Shown in pieces: positions 1 to 11,000 of a stretch of DNA of 64,000 nucleotides. A program made the position numbers and the translations under genes. The stretch's first letter is position 1; every line of letters starts with the position of its first letter. The notes under the pieces were generated by a model that saw only the letters and a program-made list of their open reading frames with translations, ran no database searches and was not told the origin of the DNA. Source of the stretch: Eledone cirrhosa (lineage: Eukaryota > Mollusca > Cephalopoda > Octopoda > Eledonidae); NCBI GenBank assembly GCA_964016885.1, contig OZ024744.1, positions 119,045,197 through 119,109,196 of the forward strand, in the 5' to 3' direction.

Positions 1-34
1 CTGTAACAACTGACTAATGTTACCTACATTATTA

Positions 35-68
35 CTGTAACAACTGACTAATGTTACTAACATTATTA
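35..68 (+). repeat. Type A monomer, 34 bp (example)
   Basis: This copy represents the type A consensus: left part CTGTAACAACTGAC, middle TAATG, right part TTACTAACATTATTA. Nine of 34 bases are G or C and there is no CpG. The middle and right parts form a dyad absent from type B. A is one base shorter than B, so an A+B pair is 69 bp, a multiple of three. That explains the 23-residue periodic open frames on the minus strand. Confidence 0.97.
49..65. other. Dyad symmetry in type A monomer
   Basis: TAATGTT, then ACT, then AACATTA is a perfect 7-bp inverted repeat with a 3-bp centre, present in every unmutated A monomer. In type B the left arm reads GGTGTT, leaving only TGTT/AACA as Watson-Crick pairing plus one possible G-T pair. 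A second, weaker inverted repeat spans monomer junctions in both types: here TGTTAC at 52-57 against GTAACA at 71-76. The symmetry is seen directly. A protein-binding or cruciform role is speculation. Confidence 0.75.
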
Positions 69-103
69 CTGTAACAACTGTCTTGGTGTTACTAACATTA
101 TTA

Positions 104-138
104 CTGTAACAACTGACTTGGTGTTACTAACATTATTA
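104..138 (+). repeat. Type B monomer, 35 bp (example)
   Basis: This copy represents the type B consensus. Its left 14 and right 15 bases are identical to type A, but the middle is TTGGTG instead of TAATG. Eleven of 35 bases are G or C, with no CpG. B monomers seem somewhat more frequent than A. The two occur in irregular runs (AABBAABBBAAA...) without strict alternation. The flanks are kept identical while the middle differs, so the two types evidently homogenise together. Confidence 0.97.
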
Positions 139-834
139 CTGTAACAACTGACTAATGTTACTAACATTATTACTGTAACAACTGACTAATGTTACTAACA
201 TTATTACTGTAACAACTGACTTGGTGTTACTAACATTATTACTGTAACAACTGACTTGGTGTTACTAACATTATTACTGTAACAACTGACTTGGTGTTAC
301 TAACATTATTACTGTAACAACTGACTAATGTTACTAACATTATTACTGTAACAACTGACTAATGTTACTAACATTATTACTGTAACCACTGACTAATGTT
401 ACTAACATTATTACTGTAACAACTGACTTGGTGTTACTAACATTATTACTGTAACAACTGACTTGGTGTTACTAACATTGTTACTGTAACCACTGACTAA
501 TGTTACTAACATTATTACTGTAACAACTGACTTGGTGTTACTAACATTATTACTGTAACAACTGACTTGGTGTTACTAACATTATTACTGTAACAACTGA
601 CTTGGTGTTATTAACATTATTACTGTAACAACTGACTTGGTGTTACTAACATTATTACTGTAACAACTGACTAATGTTACTAACATTATTACTGTAACCA
701 CTGACTAATGTTACTAACATTATTACTGTAACAACTGACTTGGTGTTACTAACATTATTACTGTAACAACTGACTTGGTGTTACTAACATTATTACTGTA
801 ACCACTGACTAATGTTACTAACATTATTACTGTA

Positions 835-1761
835 ACAACTGACTTGGTGTTACTAACATTATTACTGTAACAACTGACATGGTGTTACTAACATTATTAC
901 TGTAACAACTGACTAATGTTACTAACATTATTACTGTAACAACTGACTTGGTGTTACTAACATTATTACTGTAACAACTGACTTGGTGTTACTAACATTA
1001 TTACTGTAACAACTGACTAATGTTACTAACGTTATTACTGTAACAACTGACTTGGTGTTACTAACATTATTACTGTAACAACTGACTTGGTGTTACTAAC
1101 ATTATTACTGTAACAACTGCCTAATGTTACTAACATTATTACTGTAACAACTGCCTAATGTTACTAACATTATTACTGTAACAAATGACTTGGTGTTACT
1201 AACATTATTACTGTAACAACTGACTTGCTGTTACTAACATTATTACTGTAACAATTGACTTGGTGTTACTAACATGATTACTGTAACAACTGACTAATGT
1301 TACTAACATTATTACTGTAACAACTGACTAATGGAACTAACATTATTACTGTAACAACTGACTTGGTGTCACTAACATTATTACTTTAACAACTGACTTG
1401 GTGTTACTAACATTATTACTGTAACAACTGACTAATGTTACTAACATTATTACTGTAACAACTGACTAATGTTACAAACATTATTACTGTAACAACTGAC
1501 TAATGTTACTAACATTATTACTGTAACAAATGACTAATGTTACTAACATTATTACTCTAACAACTGACTAATGTTACTAACATTATTACTGTAACTACTA
1601 ACTAATGTTACTAACATTATTACTGTAACAACTGACTTGGTGTTACTAACATTACTACTGTAACAACTGACTTGGTGTTACTAACATTATTACTGTAACA
1701 ACTGACTAATGTTACTAACATTATTACTGTTACAACTGACTTGGTGTTACTAACATTATTA
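835..1761 (+). repeat. Block repeated at +2,003 bp (copy 1)
   Basis: The order of A/B types and private variants matches 2838-3764 at a constant offset of 2,003 bp. Shared markers include TAACGTTA at 1027, the paired CTGCCTAATG monomers, CTTGCTG, the ATGATTACTG monomer, GTGTCAC at 1366-1372 and TTACAAAC. One difference is ATGGAAC here against ATGGTAC in the other copy. The edges are placed from where the marker order stops agreeing and are good to about one monomer. Confidence 0.85.
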
Positions 1762-2837
1762 CTGTAACAACTGACTTGGTGTTACTTACATTATTACTGT
1801 AACAACTGACTTGGTGTTACTAACATTATTACTGTAACAACTGACTAATGCTACTAACATTATTACTGTAACAACTGACTTGGTGTTACTAACATTATTA
1901 ATGTAACAATTGACTTGGTGTTACTAACATTATTACTGTAACAACTGACTTGGTGTTACTAACATTATTACTGTAAAAACTGACTAATGTTACTAACATT
2001 ATTACTGTAACAACTGACTAATGGTACTAACATTATTACTGTAACAACTGACTTGGTGTCACTAACATTATTACTGTAACAACTGACTTGGTGTTACTAA
2101 CATTATTACTGTAACAACTGACTAATGTTATTAACATTATTACTGTAACAACTGACTAATGTTACTAACATTATTACTGTAACAAATGACTAATGTTACT
2201 AACATTATTACTGTAACAACTGACTAATGTTACTAACATTATTACTGTAACAACTGACTAATGTTACTAACATTATTACTGTAACAACTGACTTGGTGTT
2301 ACTAACATTATTATTGTAACTACTAACTAATGTTACTAACATTATTACTGTAACAACTGACTTGGTGTTACTAACATTATTACTGTAAAAACTGACTTGG
2401 TGTTACTAACATTATTACTGTAACAACTGACTAAAGTTACTAACATTATTACTGTAACAACTGACTTGGTGTTACTAACATTATTACTGTAACAACTGAC
2501 TTGGTGTTACTAACATTATTACTGTAACAACTGACTAATGTTACTAACATTATTACTGTAACAACTGACTTGGTGTTACTAACTTTATTACTGTAACAAC
2601 TGACTTGGTGTTACTTACATTATTACTGTAACAACTGACTTGGTGTTACTAACATTATTACTGTAACAACTGACTAATGTTTCCTACATTATTACTGTAA
2701 CAATTGACTTGGTGTTACTAACATTATTACTGTAACAACTGACTAATGTTACTAACATTATTACTGTAACAACTGACTAATGTTACTAACATTATTACTG
2801 TAACAACTGACTTGGTGTTACTTACATTATTACTGTA

Positions 2838-3764
2838 ACAACTGACTTGGTGTTACTAACATTATTACTGTAACAACTGACTTGGTGTTACTAACATTAT
2901 TACTGTAACAACTGACTAATGTTACTAACATTATTACTGTAACAACTGACTTGGTGTTACTAACATTATTACTGTAACAACTGACTTGGTGTTACTAACA
3001 TTATTACTGTAACAACTGACTAATGTTACTAACGTTATTACTGTAACAACTGACTTGGTGTTACTAACATTATTACTGTAACAACTGACTTGGTGTTACT
3101 AATATTATTACTGTAACAACTGCCTAATGTTACTAACATTATTACTGTAACAACTGCCTAATGTTACTAACATTATTACTGTAACAAATGACTTGGTGTT
3201 ACTAACATTATTACTGTAACAACTGACTTGCTGTTACTAACATTATTACTGTAACAATTGACTTGGTGTTACTAACATGATTACTGTAACAACTGACTAA
3301 TGTTACTAACATTATTACTGTAACAACTGACTAATGGTACTAACATTATTACTGTAACAACTGACTTGGTGTCACTAACATTATTACTTTAACAACTGAC
3401 TTGGTGTTACTAACATTATTACTGTAACAACTGACTAATGTTACTAACATTATTACTGTAACAACTGACTAATGTTACAAACATTATTACTGTAACAACT
3501 GACTAATGTTACTAACATTATTACTGTAACAAATGACTAATGTTACTAACATTATTACTCTAACAACTGACTAATGTTACTAACATTATTACTGTAACTA
3601 CTAACTAATGTTACTAACATTATTACTGTAACAACTGACTTGGTGTTACTAACATTACTACTGTAACAACTGACTTGGTGTTACTAACATTATTACTGTA
3701 ACAACTGACTAATGTTACTAACATTATTACTGTTACAACTGACTTGGTGTTACTAACATTATTA
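2838..3764 (+). repeat. Block repeated at +2,003 bp (copy 2)
   Basis: This is the second copy of the 835-1761 block, with the same ordered variants shifted by 2,003 bp (TAACGTTA at about 3030, ATGATTACTG at about 3278, GTCAC at 3371). It leads directly into the 413-bp tandem duplication. Confidence 0.85.
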
Positions 3765-4177
3765 CTGTAACAACTGACTTGGTGTCACTAACATTATTAC
3801 TTTAACAACTGACTTGGTGTTACTAACATTATTACTGTAACAACTGACTAATGTTACTAACATTATTACTGTAACAACTGACTAATGTTACAAACATTAT
3901 TACTGTAACAACTGACTAATGTTACTAACATTATTACTGTAACAAATGACTAATGTTACTAACATTATTACTCTAACAACTGACTAATGTTACTAACATT
4001 ATTACTGTAACTACTAACTAATGTTACTAACATTATTACTGTAACAACTGACTTGGTGTTACTAACATTACTACTGTAACAACTGACTTGGTGTTACTAA
4101 CATTATTACTGTAACAACTGACTAATGTTACTAACATTATTACTGTTACAACTGACTTGGTGTTACTAACATTATTA
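3352..4177 (+). repeat. 413-bp tandem duplication (12 monomers)
   Basis: Two adjacent units, 3352-3764 and 3765-4177, each carry the monomer order B(GTCAC) B(CTTTAAC) A A(ACAAAC) A A(CAAATG) A(CTCTAAC) A(CTACTAAC) B B(TACTACTG) A B(CTGTTAC). Seven A and five B monomers give exactly 413 bp. The otherwise near-identical paralogous block at 8089-13937 lacks the second unit and has five monomers (174 bp) that are missing here. The offset between the two blocks therefore changes from 8,088 to 7,849 bp across this point. Confidence 0.9.
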
Positions 4178-6933
4178 CTGTAACAACTGACTTGGTGTTA
4201 CTAACATTATTACTGTAAAAACTGACTAATGTTACTAACATTATTACTGTAACAACTGACTAATGGTACTAACATTATTACTGTAACAACTGACTTGGTG
4301 TCACTAACATTATTACTGTAACAACTGACTTGGTGTTACTAACATTATTACTGTAACAACTGACTAATGTTATTAACATTATTACTGTAACAACTGACTA
4401 ATGTTACTAACATTATTACTGTAACGAATGACTAATGTTACTAACATTATTACTGTAACAACTGACTAATGTTACTAACATTATTACTGTAACAACTGAC
4501 TAATGTTACTAACATTATTACTGTAACAACTGACTTGGTGTTACTAACATTATTATTGTAACTACTAACTAATGTTACTAACATTATTACTGTAACAACT
4601 GACTTGGTGTTACTAACATTATTACTGTAAAAACTGACTTGGTGTTACTAACATTATTACTGTAACAACTGACTAAAGTTACTAACATTATTACTGTAAC
4701 AACTGACTTGGTGTTACTAACATTATTACTGTAACAACAGACTTGGTGTTACTAACATTATTACTGTAACAACTGACTAATGTTACTAACATTATTACTG
4801 TAACAACTGACTTGGTGTTACTAACTTTATTACTGTAACAACTGACTTGGTGTTACTTACATTATTACTGTAACAACTGACTTGGTGTTACTAACATTAT
4901 TACTGTAACAACTGACTAATGTTTCCTACATTATTACTGTAACAATTGACTTGGTGTTACTAACATTATTACTGTAACAACTGACTAATGTTACTAACAT
5001 TATTACTGTAACAACTGACTAATGTTACTAACATTATTACTGTAACAACTGACTTGGTGTTACTTACATTATTACTGTAACAACTGACTTGGTGTTACTA
5101 ACATTATTACTGTAACAACTGACTTGGTGTTACTAACATTATTACTGTAACAACTGACTAATGTTACTAACATTATTACTGTAACAACTGACTAATGTTA
5201 CTAACGTTATTACTGTAACAACTGACTTGGTGTTACTAACATTATTACTGTAACAACTGACTTGGTGTTACTAACGTTATTACTGTAAAAACTGACTTGG
5301 TGTTACTAACATTATTACTGTAACAACTGACTTGGTGTTACTAACATTATTACTGTAACAACTGACTTGGTGTTACTAACATTATTACTGTAACAACTGA
5401 CTAATGTTACTAACATTATTACTGTAACAACTGAGTTGGTGTTACTAACATTATTACTGTAACAACTGACTTGGTGTTACTAACATTATTACTGTAACAA
5501 CTGACTTGGTGTTACTAACATTATTACTGTAACAACTGACTAATGTTACTAACCTTATTACTGTAACAATGGACTTGGTGTTACTAACATTATTACTGTA
5601 ACAACTGACTAATGTTACTAACATTATTACTGTAACAACTGACTAATGTTACTAACATTATTACTGTAACAACTGATTAATGTTACTAACATTTTTACTG
5701 TAATAACTGACTTGGTGTTACTAACATTATTACTGTAACAACTGACTTGGTGTTACTAACATTATTACTGTAACAACTGACTTGGTGTTACTTACATTAT
5801 TACTGTAACAACTAACTTGGTATTATTTACATTATTACTATAACAACTGACTTGGTGTTACTAACATTATTACTGTAACAACTGACTAATGTTACCTACA
5901 TTATTACTGTAACAATTAACTTGGTGTTACTAACATTATTACTGTAACAACTGACTAATGTTACTAACATTATTACTGTAACAACTGACTTGGTGTTACT
6001 AACATTATTACTGTAACAACTGACTAATGTTACTAACATTATTACTGTAACAACTGACTAATGTTACTAACATTATTACTCTAACAACTGACTAATGTTA
6101 CTAACATTATTACTGTAACAACTGACTAATGTTACTAACATTATTACTGTAACAACTGACTAATGTTACTAACATTATTACTGTAACAACTGACTTGGTG
6201 TTACTAACATTATTACTGTAACAACTGACTTCGTGTTACTAACATTATTACTGTAACAACTGACTAATGTTACTAACGTTATTACTGTAACAACTGACTT
6301 GGTGTTACTAACATTATTACTGTAACAACTGACTTGGTGTTACTAACATTATTACTGTAACAACTGCCTAATGTTACTAACATTATTACTGTAACAACTG
6401 CCTAATGTTCCTAACATTATTACTGTAACAACTGACTTGGTGTTACTAACATTATTACTGTAACAACTGACTTGCTGTTACTAACATTATTACTGTAACA
6501 ATTGACTTGGTGTTACTAACATGATTACTGTAACAACTGACTAATGTTACTAACATTATTACTGTAACAACTGACTAATGGTACTAACATTATTACTGTA
6601 ACAACTGACTAATGTTACTAACATTATTACTGTAACAACTGACTAATGGTACTAACATTATTACTGTAACAACTGACTAATGTTACTAATATTATTACTG
6701 TAACAATTGACTTGGTGTTACTAACATTATTACTGTAACAACTGACTAATGTTACTAACATTATTACTGTAACAACTGACTAATGTTACTAACATTATTA
6801 CTGTAACAACTGACTAATGTTACTAACATTATTACTGTAACAACTGACTTGGTGTTACTAACATTATTACCGTAACAACTGACTTGGTGTTACTAACATT
6901 ATTACTGTAACAACTGACCTGGTGGAGGTGGAT

Positions 6934-6945
6934 TGGCAGTATCGG
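6934..6945 (+). promoter_or_regulatory. Pol III A-box-like motif of the SINE
   Basis: TGGCAGTATCGG agrees with the A-box pattern TGGCNNAGTNGG except at two positions (TA for AG). It lies about 10 bases from the left edge of the SINE, as expected for a tRNA-derived internal promoter. The mismatches and the probable age of the copy make activity doubtful. Confidence 0.6.
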
Positions 6946-6999
6946 TAGAGGGTCGGACGCCATGCTTTGATGCATAGAGTTACGGCCCTTGCTATTCTG

Positions 7000-7010
7000 A
7001 GTTCAAATCC
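7000..7010 (+). promoter_or_regulatory. Pol III B-box-like motif of the SINE
   Basis: AGTTCAAATCC matches the B-box pattern GGTTCGANTCC at all but two positions and is followed by CCGCC. It starts about 55 bases after the A box ends, longer than in a normal tRNA gene but acceptable for a tRNA-derived SINE head. Confidence 0.7.
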
Positions 7011-7097
7011 CGCCGAGGTTAACTTTGCCTTTCATCCTTACGGGGTCGATAAAATAAAGTACCAGTAATGTACTGGGTAATTTCTGGCCTTGTGCCA
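7011..7097 (+). other. SINE body, conserved 3' half
   Basis: This tRNA-unrelated part of the SINE runs from CGCCGAGG through CTTTGCCTTTCATCC and GGGGTCGATAAAATAA to CTGGCCTTGTGCCA. It is the most diagnostic stretch in the window for assigning the host to cephalopods. Compared with the family as I remember it, it has AAAGTACC for AAGTACC and a shortened segment after GTACTGGG. It is non-coding. Confidence 0.75.
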
Positions 7098-8088
7098 ATA
7101 GTAGAAACAATTATTACTGTAACAATTGACTTGGTGTTACTAACATTATTACTGTAACAACTGACTAATGTTACTAACATTATTACTGTAACAACTGACT
7201 AATGGTACTAACATTATTACTGTAACAACTGACTTGGTGTTACTAACGTTATTACTGTAACAACTGACTTGGTGTTACTAACATTATTACTGTAACAACT
7301 GACCTGGTGTTACTAACATTATTACTGTAACAACTGACTTGGTGTTACTAACATTATTACTGTAACAACTGACTTGGTGTTACTAACATTATTACTGTAA
7401 CAACTGACTAATGTTACTAACATTATTACTGTAACAACTGACTTGGTGTTACTAACATTATTACTGTAACAACTGACTTGGTGTTACTAACATTATTACT
7501 GTAACAACTGACTTGGTGTTACTAAGATTATTACTGTAACAACTGACTTGGTGTTACTAACATTATTACTGTAACAACTGACTAATGTTACTAACATTAT
7601 TACTGTAACAACTGACTTGGTGTTACTAACATTATTACTGTAACAACTGACTTGGTGTTACTAACATTATTACTGTAACAACTGACTTGGTGTTACTAAC
7701 ATTATTACTGTAACAACTGACTAATGTTACTAACATTATTACTGTAACAACTGACTTGGTGTTACTAACATTATTACTGTAACAACTGACTAATGTTACT
7801 AACATTATTACTGTAACAACTGACTAATGTTACTAACATTATTACTGTAACAACTGACTTGGTGTTACTAACATTATTACTGTAACAACTGACTAATGTT
7901 ACTAACATTTTTACTGTAATAACTGACTTGGTGTTACTAACATTATTACTGTAACAACTGACTTGGTGTTACTAACATTATTACTGTAACAACTGACTTG
8001 GTGTTACTAACATTATTACTGTAACAACTGACTTGGTGTTACTTACATTATTACTGTAACAACTGACTTGGTGTTACTAACATTATTA

Positions 8089-11000
8089 CTGTAACAACTG
8101 ACTAATGTTACCTACATTATTACTGTAACAACTGACTAATGTTACTAACATTATTACTGTAACAACTGTCTTGGTGTTACTAACATTATTACTGTAACAA
8201 CTGACTTGGTGTTACTAACATTATTACTGTAACAACTGACTAATGTTACTAACATTATTACTGTAACAACTGACTAATGTTACTAACATTATTACTGTAA
8301 CAACTGACTTGGTGTTACTAACATTATTACTGTAACAACTGACTTGGTGTTACTAACATTATTACTGTAACAACTGACTTGGTGTTACTAACATTATTAC
8401 TGTAACAACTGACTAATGTTACTAACATTATTACTGTAACAACTGACTAATGTTACTAACATTATTACTGTAACCACTGACTAATGTTACTAACATTATT
8501 ACTGTAACAACTGACTTGGTGTTACTAACATTATTACTGTAACAACTGACTTGGTGTTACTAACATTATTACTGTAACCACTGACTAATGTTACTAACAT
8601 TATTACTGTAACAACTGATTTGGTGTTACTAACATTATTACTGTAACAACTGACTTGGTGTTACTAACATTATTACTGTAACAACTGACTTGGTGTTATT
8701 AACATTATTACTGTAACAACTGACTTGGTGTTACTAACATTATTACTGTAACAACTGACTAATGTTACTAACATTATTACTGTAACCACTGACTAATGTT
8801 ACTAACATTATTACTGTAACAACTGACTTGGTGTTACTAACATTATTACTGTAACAACTGACTTGGTGTTACTAACATTATTACTGTAACCACTGACTAA
8901 TGTTACTAACATTATTACTGTAACAACTGACTTGGTGTTACTAACATTATTACTGTAACAACTGACATGGTGTTACTAACATTATTACTGTAACAACTGA
9001 CTAATGTTACTAACATTATTACTGTAACAACTGACTTGGTGTTACTAACATTATTACTGTAACAACTGACTTGGTGTTACTAACATTATTACTGTAACAA
9101 CTGACTAATGTTACTAACGTTATTACTGTAACAACTGACTTGGTGTTACTAACATTATTACTGTAACAACTGACTTGGTGTTACTAACATTATTACTGTA
9201 ACAACTGCCTAATGTTACTAACATTATTACTGTAACAACTGCCTAATGTTACTAACATTATTACTGTAACAAATGACTTGGTGTTACTAACATTATTACT
9301 GTAACAACTGACTTGCTGTTACTAACATTATTACTGTAACAATTGACTTGGTGTTACTAACATGATTACTGTAACAACTGACTAATGTTACTAACATTAT
9401 TACTGTAACAACTGACTAATGGAACTAACATTATTACTGTAACAACTGACTTGGTGTCACTAACATTATTACTTTAACAACTGACTTGGTGTTACTAACA
9501 TTATTACTGTAACAACTGACTAATGTTACTAACATTATTACTGTAACAACTGACTAATGTTACAAACATTATTACTGTAACAACTGACTAATGTTACTAA
9601 CATTATTACTGTAACAAATGACTAATGTTACTAACATTATTACTCTAACAACTGACTAATGTTACTAACATTATTACTGTAACTACTAACTAATGTTACT
9701 AACATTATTACTGTAACAACTGACTTGGTGTTACTAACATTACTACTGTAACAACTGACTTGGTGTTACTAACATTATTACTGTAACAACTGACTAATGT
9801 TACTAACATTATTACTGTTACAACTGACTTGGTGTTACTAACATTATTACTGTAACAACTGACTTGGTGTTACTTACATTATTACTGTAACAACTGACTT
9901 GGTGTTACTAACATTATTACTGTAACAACTGACTAATGCTACTAACATTATTACTGTAACAACTGACTTGGTGTTACTAACATTATTAATGTAACAATTG
10001 ACTTGGTGTTACTAACATTATTACTGTAACAACTGACTTGGTGTTACTAACATTATTACTGTAAAAACTGACTAATGTTACTAACATTATTACTGTAACA
10101 ACTGACTAATGGTACTAACATTATTACTGTAACAACTGACTTGGTGTCACTAACATTATTACTGTAACAACTGACTTGGTGTTACTAACATTATTACTGT
10201 AACAACTGACTAATGTTATTAACATTATTACTGTAACAACTGACTAATGTTACTAACATTATTACTGTAACAAATGACTAATGTTACTAACATTATTACT
10301 GTAACAACTGACTAATGTTACTAACATTATTACTGTAACAACTGACTAATGTTACTAACATTATTACTGTAACAACTGACTTGGTGTTACTAACATTATT
10401 ATTGTAACTACTAACTAATGTTACTAACATTATTACTGTAACAACTGACTTGGTGTTACTAACATTATTACTGTAAAAACTGACTTGGTGTTACTAACAT
10501 TATTACTGTAACAACTGACTAAAGTTACTAACATTATTACTGTAACAACTGACTTGGTGTTACTAACATTATTACTGTAACAACTGACTTGGTGTTACTA
10601 ACATTATTACTGTAACAACTGACTAATGTTACTAACATTATTACTGTAACAACTGACTTGGTGTTACTAACTTTATTACTGTAACAACTGACTTAGTGTT
10701 ACTTACATTATTACTGTAACAACTGACTTGGTGTTACTAACATTATTACTGTAACAACTGACTAATGTTTCCTACATTATTACTGTAACAATTGACTTGG
10801 TGTTACTAACATTATTACTGTAACAACTGACTAATGTTACTAACATTATTACTGTAACAACTGACTAATGTTACTAACATTATTACTGTAACAACTGACT
10901 TGGTGTTACTTACATTATTACTGTAACAACTGACTTGGTGTTACTAACATTATTACTGTAACAACTGACTTGGTGTTACTAACATTATTACTGTAACAAC

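Larger units (their letters stand above)
1..6088 (+). repeat. 8-kb segmental duplication, copy 1
   Basis: This stretch is repeated at 8089-13937. Markers agree at an offset of exactly 8,088 bp up to about 3.77 kb (CTGTCTTGG at 79 and 8167; ATGGAAC at 1331 and 9419; CTTTAAC at 1383 and 9471). Beyond the 413-bp duplication they agree at 7,849 bp (AACGAATG at 4423 and 12272; CAACAG at 4735 and 12584; ACTAACTTGGTATTATTTAC at 5811 and 13660). I noticed only a handful of substitutions between the copies, so the duplication looks recent. Confidence 0.9.
1..6924 (+). repeat. A/B satellite array, left block
   Basis: This is an uninterrupted head-to-tail array of 34-bp (type A) and 35-bp (type B) monomers, all in the same orientation. 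Nearly every monomer begins CTGTAACAAC and ends CATTATTA. Scattered single-base variants (for example CTGTAACCAC, CTGTAACAATTG, CTGTAACTACTAAC, TTACAAAC, ATGATTACTG) recur in fixed order, so they mark larger duplicated blocks. The last monomer breaks off after CTGACCTGGTG at 6924, where the SINE begins. No ORF of note, RNA gene or other transposon is visible. A satellite is certain from the sequence; any centromeric or heterochromatic role is inference. Confidence 0.98.
6925..7109 (+). mobile_element. tRNA-derived SINE, cephalopod type
   Basis: This is the only non-satellite DNA in the window. A tRNA-like head (about 6930-7015) carries Pol III A- and B-box-like motifs. A body follows with CTTTGCCTTTCATCC and CGGGGTCGATAAAATAA, then a 3' part with TGGCCTTGTGCCA and GAAACAATTATTA. 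From memory, these strings are typical of abundant octopus and squid SINEs. Between GTACTGGG and TTTCTGG this copy seems to lack a stretch that family members usually have (a second GGGTCGAT-type segment), so it is probably internally deleted. It encodes no protein and would depend on a LINE for movement. The 3' end merges with the satellite's own ATTATTA, so that edge is uncertain by several bases. No target-site duplication is visible. Confidence 0.85.

Noticed and set aside
6930..7015. Functional tRNA gene
   Set aside because: A- and B-box-like motifs are present, but the spacing is long, no cloverleaf closes, and the sequence continues into a SINE body.
7021..7080. Polyadenylation signal (AATAAA-like) within the SINE
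   Set aside because: The string AAAATAAAG lies in the conserved SINE body, with no upstream gene; it is a chance match.
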